Below, piece by piece: positions 56,222 through 64,000 of a stretch of DNA of 64,000 nucleotides. The translations under genes were made by a program, and so were the position numbers. This DNA is from Listeria ivanovii subsp. londoniensis. Lineage in GTDB: Bacteria > Bacillota > Bacilli > Lactobacillales > Listeriaceae. The notes beneath the pieces are model-generated. The model did no database searches and was not told where the DNA came from. It saw only the letters and a list, made by a program, of their open reading frames with translations. The stretch is taken from positions 568,001 through 632,000 of the forward strand of contig NZ_CP009576.1 in NCBI RefSeq assembly GCF_000763495.1. The letters run 5' to 3'. How positions within the stretch are numbered: the stretch's first letter is position 1; each line of letters starts with the position of its first letter.

Positions 56222-56337
56222 ATAAGAACACTTTGCTAGTTTATTGATTTAATTACTTTTTTCAGCAAAGGTGTTCTTATTTTTGCGCAAAAATAAGTCC
56301 AGATGCCAATCTATTTGATTGGTATCTGGATTTTTTT
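56222..56337. terminator. Two consecutive strong hairpins after corA
   Basis: First: ATAAGAACACTTTGCT (56222-56237) with AGCAAAGGTGTTCTTAT (56264-56280), one bulge. Second: CCAGATGCCAATC (56299-56311) with GATTGGTATCTGG (56317-56329), one G-T pair, followed by seven T residues. The second is a clear terminator for the plus strand; the first may serve the opposite strand or belong to a small RNA. Confidence 0.7.
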
Positions 56338-56368
56338 AAAGCTCTTTTTCCTTCGTTTCAAAATGAAT

Positions 56369-57259
56369 TTAACTATAAAAAAATTTCAGCTTAATATCTT
56401 GATCATAATTTCCAAATCCGCGACCAAAAAGTGTACAACCACCAGCATTTTTGGCATCATCTTTTACTTCAATACGTAAATGCCAAGTATCTTCATTGTT
56501 TGGAATATCGGCAATAGTAATATCGGATAAAGCGACACCATCCATATTCGTTAAATGTTTTGTAATACGGATTGTTTTAAGTAAACCATATTGATTCAAA
56601 TTATCTGGATACCAATCCGGTGTATATTTTCCTCGTATGTCTGCAAAATCTCCTGGACTCGTCCATGTACCTAATGTTACACCATTTAAAGTAAAAGTAA
56701 TATCTGAAGGCCAATTATCATTGGCAAAAGGAAATTCAGATGAAATTTCCATTGAAATTTCCAGCATTTCTAATTTTTCATTTTTAGAAAGAAAATTAGG
56801 CGTTTGATATTCCACAAATCCCTTTGTAAACCAAAGGATACGGGCATCCATTCGACGAGTATCTATAAAGTATTTTGGTTCATCTACTTCGCCAATAAAT
56901 TCATTCATCGTTGCTAAACCACAAGTGGGTTCTACTGAATAATTGGTGTAATGACCAACTGGAATAAACGTTTCTTTGGAGTCGAAAGCATTGAATATTT
57001 TTTCGGGAAAATTGATGTCGATTTTATCTACACGTAAACTAGAAATTTTCTTTTGACCTACTTTTTCTGTTTTTATAATATTTGCATCTTCCAATTTTTT
57101 AATATGCATCGTGATGATTGCGCTACTAAGTCCTAAAGCATTGGCTAATTCTTTGACGCTCATTTTATTTCTTGAAAGCAACTGAATAATCTTGATTCTC
57201 ACCTTACTGGCTAACGATTCGTACACAGGTAAAGCTTCTTCATTGACTTCTAATTGCAT
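56369..57259 (-). CDS. ArsR-type winged-helix regulator with large C-terminal domain
   Basis: 296 residues from the ATG at 57259, seven bases after GAGGTG. The N-terminal ArsR winged helix (about 10-85: LASKVRIKIIQLLSRNKMSVKE, LSSAIITMHIKKLEDANII) lacks the metal-binding cysteine box. The C-terminal ~200 residues are beta-rich and contain WPSDITFTLNGVTLGTWTSP, reminiscent of a carbohydrate-binding or jelly-roll module; I do not recognise the family. Divergent from the arabinofuranosidase operon, so it probably senses an arabinoside or arabinose there. Confidence 0.78.
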   Translation of the reverse strand: MQLEVNEEALPVYESLASKVRIKIIQLLSRNKMSVKELANALGLSSAIITMHIKKLEDANIIKTEKVGQKKISSLRVDKIDINFPEKIFNAFDSKETFIPVGHYTNYSVEPTCGLATMNEFIGEVDEPKYFIDTRRMDARILWFTKGFVEYQTPNFLSKNEKLEMLEISMEISSEFPFANDNWPSDITFTLNGVTLGTWTSPGDFADIRGKYTPDWYPDNLNQYGLLKTIRITKHLTNMDGVALSDITIADIPNNEDTWHLRIEVKDDAKNAGGCTLFGRGFGNYDQDIKLKFFYS

Positions 57260-57409
57260 GTGTTTCACCTCACTGTTTTTTATGTCCCTTATCTATATAT
57301 CTTAGCATTTATGTTAATTATATCAAAAAAAATTCTATATGTCAAAATATAGTTAATATAAATGTTTACGTTATATTTGTTGATAAAATATTATTTAATA
57401 TAATTATTA

Positions 57410-58960
<1,551 letters not shown>

Positions 58961-58990
58961 TAAAAACAAAAAATGAAGGAGGATTTCTCA

Positions 58991-60265
58991 ATGAAATTCA
59001 AAAAATTTTTACTTGGTTCAATGGTCGTTTTAGCAACATGTCTTTTGGTAGCATGCGGTAGTGGGAAAAGTGCTTCTAAGGAAGATGCAGGAGATGGAGT
59101 GACTCTTACTTTTTGGAATGGATTTACCGCTTCAGATGGAGAAATTTTACAAAAGATTGTCGATGAATTTAACAAAACTAACGACAAAAATATCAAAGTG
59201 GAAATGGATGTAATGACGTGGGCTAATTTAAACGAAAAATTGCCACCAGCCATTTCATCAAATACAGCGCCAGACTTTTTTGCCTTGAATTATGTTGATT
59301 ATGCGCAATATGTTGAAAATGGAGCGGTTCAACCGTTAGATGATTTTTGGAAATATGATGGCGTCGACAAATCAGATTTTACCAAAACTGCTATAGACCT
59401 TGGCATTGTTAACAAAGAGCAATATTTTATCCCGATGCAAGTGCAAGGTATGTATATGTATTGGAACAAAGATTTATTTAAAAAAGCAGGTATAGATGCA
59501 ACGAAACCCCCGAAAACATGGGATCAGCTAACAGAAATGGCACCTAAATTAGCAGACAAAGGAAGTAATGTTTCTGGATTTGTTTTTAACAAAGACGGCA
59601 ATGCTCCACTATATAACTGGATGTTAGCAAACGGAGGAAAATTAGTGAATGATGATTACACAAAATCAGAATTTGCTTCTCCTGAAAATTTAGCCACATT
59701 AAAAGCTATTCAAAAAATGATTTACGAAGAAAAAGCAGGTCCGGAATCTATTTCAGGAGCGGAAATGGATAATTTAATGAATGCAGGCCAATTAGCGTTG
59801 GAATTGAATGGTCCTTGGTTGAATAATGGTTTGAAAGCCAATGAAATTAATTATGGTGTAACGACCTTACCACAAGCAACTGAAAATGGTGAAAAAACCG
59901 CTATTCTAGATGGTGTAGGCTATGCCATTCCAGCAAGCACAAGTAGTGACAAAAAAGAAGCGATTTATGAATTCCTGAAATATTGGAATACAACAGAAGT
60001 AGGGGAAAAATGGAGCATCGAAAATGGATTTCCAGCTTATTTGAATTCTGTAGCGAATGACGATGAAGTGAAAAATAATGAAATCGTTTCCGAATTATCG
60101 AAGCAAATGGACTATGCAGAGCCTTTCTTACCTGGATTTACTAAAATCTCTGCTATTAATAATGATATCATCAATCCGCTAATTGAAAAATTATTGGCTG
60201 GCGATGATCCGGAAAAACTAATGAACGATGCTGATAAAGCCATCAATCAATTGTTAAGTCAATAA
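58991..60265 (+). CDS. Sugar ABC transporter substrate-binding lipoprotein (arabinoside operon)
   Basis: 424 residues from ATG 58991 after AAGGAGG. Signal peptide with lipobox LLVAC and a short Ser/Lys/Glu linker. Family-1 solute-binding fold: TLTFWNGFTASDGEILQKIVDEFNKT, PMQVQGMYMYWNKDLFKKAG. It lies between an arabinofuranosidase and the permeases, so the likely ligands are arabino- or arabinoxylo-oligosaccharides. Confidence 0.9.
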   Translation: MKFKKFLLGSMVVLATCLLVACGSGKSASKEDAGDGVTLTFWNGFTASDGEILQKIVDEFNKTNDKNIKVEMDVMTWANLNEKLPPAISSNTAPDFFALNYVDYAQYVENGAVQPLDDFWKYDGVDKSDFTKTAIDLGIVNKEQYFIPMQVQGMYMYWNKDLFKKAGIDATKPPKTWDQLTEMAPKLADKGSNVSGFVFNKDGNAPLYNWMLANGGKLVNDDYTKSEFASPENLATLKAIQKMIYEEKAGPESISGAEMDNLMNAGQLALELNGPWLNNGLKANEINYGVTTLPQATENGEKTAILDGVGYAIPASTSSDKKEAIYEFLKYWNTTEVGEKWSIENGFPAYLNSVANDDEVKNNEIVSELSKQMDYAEPFLPGFTKISAINNDIINPLIEKLLAGDDPEKLMNDADKAINQLLSQ

Positions 60266-60368
60266 ATGCCAGTCATTGGCTAACAAAAAAATTACGGCAG
60301 GTGATTGTGACAGAAATCCCTTTAGTCACAATCACCATTTCAAAATCTTTTAAAGAGAGGTGTATCGA

Positions 60369-61265
60369 TTGAAAACATTTGCCAGATACTGGAATAAACC
60401 GAATCATGCTGCATATTTATTTTTAGCTCCATCTTTTTTGATTTTGTTACTGTTTACGGTGGTTCCGTTATTAGGAACGTTTGCCATTAGTTTTACTGAT
60501 TTAAATATTTTCTTTACCAATAAGAATTTCGTCGGTTTTGATAATTTCAGTCGAATCTTCAGTGATAGTCGTGCAATTAATTCACTGTTCCACACGTTGT
60601 ATTTTACCTTATTAGAAGTGCCATTGCAGATTATAGTTGGCTTACTAGCAGCAGTGGTTCTTGCAAAAAATACAAAGTTTAATCGTTTTTGTCGCTCGAC
60701 TTTTTATATTCCAGTTATTTGTTCCCTGACATCCATTGCAATTATTTTCTCGATGTTATTGGATCCTAATATAGGTGCGATTCCATACTTATTTACGCAA
60801 ATAGGGTTGCCAACTCCTCAGTTTTTTAGAGATCCAACTCTAGCAATGCCAACGGTTGCAGTGATGACGGTTTGGAAAAATTTTGGGGTCACTATGACGA
60901 TTTTATTAACGGCTATTCAAGGGATTTCTCCTTCATTATATGAATCAGCAGAAATGGATGGCGCAACGAACCGTCAACAATTTTTCAATATTACTTTGCC
61001 GCAAATTGTTCCATCGCTTGGTTTTTGTATTTTGACTAATTTAATTGGTTCGATGCAAGTCTTTGACCAAGTGTATGTAGCGACAGGAGGGGGTCCACAA
61101 TTTAAAACAGAAACAGCCGTCCAATATATTTATAGTCGTGGGTTTACCGCGCCATATGAACTTGGCTATGCTTCGTCATTATCTTCCATTCTGTTTATCA
61201 TTGTGGCAGTTATTGCTATTTCTACCAATATATATATGTCCAATAAAGAAAAACAAATGAAATAG
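60369..61265 (+). CDS. Sugar ABC transporter permease (MalF/UgpA type)
   Basis: 298 residues; TTG 60369, six bases after GAGAGGTG, preferred over GTG 60360 within that site. Six membrane helices. The EAA loop is YESAEMDGATNRQQFFNITLP near 200. A 103-base gap separates it from the binding protein; it contains a hairpin of TGATTGTGACAGAAATC with its complement, possibly an mRNA stability element that limits permease expression. Confidence 0.9.
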   Translation: MKTFARYWNKPNHAAYLFLAPSFLILLLFTVVPLLGTFAISFTDLNIFFTNKNFVGFDNFSRIFSDSRAINSLFHTLYFTLLEVPLQIIVGLLAAVVLAKNTKFNRFCRSTFYIPVICSLTSIAIIFSMLLDPNIGAIPYLFTQIGLPTPQFFRDPTLAMPTVAVMTVWKNFGVTMTILLTAIQGISPSLYESAEMDGATNRQQFFNITLPQIVPSLGFCILTNLIGSMQVFDQVYVATGGGPQFKTETAVQYIYSRGFTAPYELGYASSLSSILFIIVAVIAISTNIYMSNKEKQMK

Positions 61266-61276
61266 GAGGGAAAACA

Positions 61277-62140
61277 ATGGTCACTGAACAAACGATTTTA
61301 ATCGCTGAAAATAAACGAAAAAAATTTAGTCGAAAAAAGATTTTCACAACTATTGGTATGGTGCTAGTATTATTTATCATTGCTTTTCCTTTTCTATGGT
61401 TATTACTTTCATCATTTAAATTTGAAAAGGACATTATTTCATTTCCGCCAAAGATTTTTGCGGATAATTATACGTTCGATAATTATATTAAGGTTTGGTC
61501 TACCATTCCGTTGCTAGATTACATCAAAAATACCATCATTTTTGCTGGAGGAACAGTTATCACTTCTGTTTTCTTTGATTCTTTGGCAGGTTATGCGTTT
61601 GCACGAATGAACTTTAAAGGAAAATCGGTCTTGTTCTACTTTGTTTTATTAACCATGATGATTCCATTTCAAGTATTTATGATTCCGTTATTTCTTGAAG
61701 TGAACTTGTTAGGCTTATTGGATACATATTCTGGATTAATTATTCCAAGAATGACTACCGCTTTTGGAATTTTCATGATGCGTTCATTTTTCATTACATT
61801 GCCATCATCATTAGAAGAAGCTGCTCGAATTGATGGTTTAAACGAATTTAGGATTTTTTGGAAAATTATGTTGCCATTAAGTAAACCAACAGTCTTGTCT
61901 TTAGCTATTTTTACATTAATGAATAGTTGGAATGATTTATTGTATCCGTTGATTTTAACGAGCAGCTCAGAAATGCGGACATTGCCAGCTGGATTAGCAT
62001 TATTCACAGGTCAAAATATTTCCTTTTACGGACCGGTGATGGCAGGAACAGTTATTTCTATGTTGCCGTTATTAATTGTGTATATGTTTGCTCAAAAATA
62101 CTTTGTACAAGGAACGGCAATGACTGGAATGAAAGAGTAG
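61277..62140 (+). CDS. Sugar ABC transporter permease (MalG/UgpE type)
   Basis: 287 residues, six predicted membrane helices, EAA loop EEAARIDGLNEFRIFWKIMLP near 180, C-terminal YFVQGTAMTGMKE. ATG after AGGAGG, 12 bases from the previous stop. No ATPase gene follows, as with the mannoside importer. Confidence 0.9.
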   Translation: MVTEQTILIAENKRKKFSRKKIFTTIGMVLVLFIIAFPFLWLLLSSFKFEKDIISFPPKIFADNYTFDNYIKVWSTIPLLDYIKNTIIFAGGTVITSVFFDSLAGYAFARMNFKGKSVLFYFVLLTMMIPFQVFMIPLFLEVNLLGLLDTYSGLIIPRMTTAFGIFMMRSFFITLPSSLEEAARIDGLNEFRIFWKIMLPLSKPTVLSLAIFTLMNSWNDLLYPLILTSSSEMRTLPAGLALFTGQNISFYGPVMAGTVISMLPLLIVYMFAQKYFVQGTAMTGMKE

Positions 62141-62149
62141 GTTGGTCAA

Positions 62150-62722
62150 ATGAAATTAGTAGAAACCCAATTTTATACAAAACTAATTGTACTCTCTGAT
62201 TATCTTTTATTAGGTTTATTGTGGGTCGTGATTTCTTTACCTGTGATTACTGTAGTGCCTGCTTCTGTGGCAGTGTTGTATGTGTTGCGTCAATGGAAAG
62301 GAGGGGCAACGGGACATATTTTGAATTACTTTTTTACAGGGATCCGTAAACATTTTTTTATCAACGTATTGTGGAGTTGCTTGACGGTGGGGATCTTTAC
62401 AATAACGAATTTGTTGCTACAAGAAAACAATTTGTTCTTACTGATTAGTGGTTTTGTCGTATCGATCATGTATTTAATGCTTTTAATTTCGTGGACAAAT
62501 AACTGTAGTCAAATGGAACAAGCGTCTTTCATCAGGATTTTTGAAGAAAGTGCTTTGGATTTGGTGGTTTCCTTTTTAAGAAATCTTAGTTGTAGTATGT
62601 TGATTCTTTTGTTTACATTATTGGTCTTTTTATTTCCGCCGTTTATTTTCTTATTTGTCGGGGGATTGTGGAATTTAATGTTTTTAATATTATCAAGGAA
62701 AGGGAGGTTGGAACATGAATGA
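62150..62722 (+). CDS. YesL-like DUF624 membrane protein
   Basis: 190 residues with four to five membrane helices. LLLGLLWVVISLPVITVVPASVAVLYVLRQW is the family opening. YesL proteins are found beside sugar ABC importers and glycan-degrading enzymes in Firmicutes, but their function is unknown. Overlaps the next gene by eight bases. Confidence 0.85.
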   Translation: MKLVETQFYTKLIVLSDYLLLGLLWVVISLPVITVVPASVAVLYVLRQWKGGATGHILNYFFTGIRKHFFINVLWSCLTVGIFTITNLLLQENNLFLLISGFVVSIMYLMLLISWTNNCSQMEQASFIRIFEESALDLVVSFLRNLSCSMLILLFTLLVFLFPPFIFLFVGGLWNLMFLILSRKGRLEHE

Positions 62723-64000
62723 AACAAAGATAAGCGTCAGACAAGCATTTGCAGTAGGAGAAATTAGTCCTCGTCTTTTTGGGTCTTTTGTGGAGCATAT
62801 GGGAAGTGTAGTTTATACAGGTATTTATGAACCAGGGCATCCTACAGCAGATGAAAATGGTTTTCGCCAAGATGTATTGGAACTCGTCAAATCTTTAAAC
62901 TTAGGTGTGATTCGTTATCCGGGAGGGAATTTTACTTCTGGTTATGATTGGCTGGATACCATTGGCCCAATCGATAAGCGACCGAAAAAAATTGATTTAG
63001 CTTGGCGCGGAATTGAACCAAATACATTTGGCATTCATGAATTTTTTCAATGGATACAACCAACAAATGCTGAACCTATTTTCACAGTTAATCTTGGAAC
63101 CAAAGGCATTGACGATGCTCGAAATTTAGTAGAATATTGCAACTTTGCAAAAGGCACTTATTGGAGTGATTTACGTCGGGAAAATGGTCAAGAAACTCCT
63201 TTTAATATCAAACTTTGGTGCCTCGGAAACGAACTTGATGGTCCGTGGCAAATTGGTGCTAAAAGTGCATATGAATACGGCCGTTTGGCAAATGAAGCAT
63301 CAAAAGTCATGAAGCTAGTAGACGATTCCATTGAAACCATTTTAGTAGGAAGTTCAACCCCGCGGCTAGCTAGTTATCCAAAATGGGATCGTGTTGCACT
63401 AGAACAAGCATACGAGCAGGTGGATTATTTAGCATTACACAACTATATCGATAAGTACGATGCAGATGATTTAACGCGACCACCTAAAAATGAACGGGAT
63501 GACACACCTACTTATTTAGCTAAAGCGTATCGTTTTGATCGGCAAATTGAAGAAATTATCGCGACTTGCGACTATGTAAAGGGTCTTTTACGGAGCGAGA
63601 AAACGATGTACTTAGCATTTGATGAATGGAACGTACATGCGCAACCTGAAAAAGAACATGAAGATTTTCAAATTGGGAGTCCTATTGATTGGTGTTATTT
63701 TACTATGGAAGATGCCTTGTTATTTGGTTCGCTAGGCTTAGCAATTTTGCGTCATGCAGATCGAGTGAAAATCGGTTGTCAATCTTTATTAGTAAATACG
63801 ATTCCGTTAATTTTGACAGATGCAGGAGGCCAAGCGTGGTGCAATCCAACCTATTATATTTTGGAACATCTATCCAATTATGCAACAGGAAAAGTATTAA
63901 AACAGGTAGCCACTGGGCCGACATATGATTCTGAAAAAGCACAAAATGTTCCGTTTGTAGACAGTGTCATTGTAGAAAATGAAGAAGACTTAGTTTTATT
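62715..64000 (+). CDS. Second alpha-L-arabinofuranosidase, GH51 (partial, runs off the window)
   Basis: 428 codons visible, no stop before the window ends. ATG 62715 after GGGAGG. Same landmarks as the first enzyme: [52 protein letters not shown] (acid/base Glu) and LAFDEWNVH (nucleophile Glu). The segment around 255-275, between them, differs and is longer (DDLTRPPKNERDDTPTYLA). The two are paralogues and probably differ in linkage or chain preference. Confidence 0.92.
   Translation, partial: MNETKISVRQAFAVGEISPRLFGSFVEHMGSVVYTGIYEPGHPTADENGFRQDVLELVKSLNLGVIRYPGGNFTSGYDWLDTIGPIDKRPKKIDLAWRGIEPNTFGIHEFFQWIQPTNAEPIFTVNLGTKGIDDARNLVEYCNFAKGTYWSDLRRENGQETPFNIKLWCLGNELDGPWQIGAKSAYEYGRLANEASKVMKLVDDSIETILVGSSTPRLASYPKWDRVALEQAYEQVDYLALHNYIDKYDADDLTRPPKNERDDTPTYLAKAYRFDRQIEEIIATCDYVKGLLRSEKTMYLAFDEWNVHAQPEKEHEDFQIGSPIDWCYFTMEDALLFGSLGLAILRHADRVKIGCQSLLVNTIPLILTDAGGQAWCNPTYYILEHLSNYATGKVLKQVATGPTYDSEKAQNVPFVDSVIVENEEDLVL

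Overview
The window is a low-GC Gram-positive chromosome segment that fits Listeria (sensu stricto group). The gene order from the MFS exporter (22159) to the CorA gene (55181) matches, as I remember it, the lmo0519-lmo0559 stretch of L. monocytogenes EGD-e. The order runs: 6-phospho-beta-glucosidase/RpiR, SulP, MerR, methyltransferase, ACT/UPF0210, LacI/6-phospho-beta-glucosidase, two M20 amidohydrolases, tagatose-bisphosphate aldolase, serine hydrolase, iron-binding lipoprotein, sorbitol-type PTS, CBS protein, butanol dehydrogenase, DtpT, two phosphoglycerate-mutase-like proteins, 6-phosphogluconolactonase, CorA. I cannot fix the species from sequence alone.

Region 1 (1-11160) is an accessory island. 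Two small uncharacterised genes and gene debris lead into a complete type I-B (Tneap-like, Cas8b1/Cst1) CRISPR-Cas locus: cas6-cas8b-cas7-cas5-cas3-cas4-cas1-cas2, a leader with two long inverted repeats, and an array of 24 identical 30-nt repeats with 23 complete spacers. The module is bracketed by two copies of a sequence of about 126 bp (682-807 and 11030-11156). The second copy cuts the array in the middle of its last spacer. A 20-nt exact copy of the leader, next to the first copy, points to an older rearrangement. cas4 has no ordinary start codon where its conserved N-terminus begins, and a strong terminator hairpin separates the Cascade genes from cas3.

Region 2 (11160-22040) is a CcpA-type-regulated sugar operon: a binding-protein ABC importer, a GH38-type alpha-mannosidase, a ROK kinase, a GH125 exo-alpha-1,6-mannosidase, an RpiR regulator, and a mannose-6-phosphate isomerase fused to a kinase-like domain. 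Together they predict import of alpha-mannosides (for example trimmed high-mannose N-glycans or mannan), cytosolic cleavage to mannose, phosphorylation, and entry into glycolysis as fructose-6-phosphate.

Region 3 (22040-56340) is mostly Listeria core genome in small operons separated by clear, often bidirectional, terminators. It includes two GH4 phospho-glucosidases with divergent regulators, a SulP transporter, a membrane protein/M20/M20 operon, a sorbitol-type PTS with a SAF-domain oxidoreductase and a SorC regulator, a Fur-box-preceded siderophore-binding lipoprotein, and the c-di-AMP-binding CBS protein CbpA. Two decay sites are visible: broken reading frames at 30245-30681 and a WxL-domain surface protein stub at 48238-48447.

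Region 4 (56340-64000) is a second sugar island: an ArsR-type regulator divergent from an alpha-L-arabinofuranoside operon (GH51, ABC importer, YesL/DUF624 protein, second GH51 running off the window). Neither ABC importer has its own ATPase gene here, so a shared MsmK-type ATPase elsewhere is likely.
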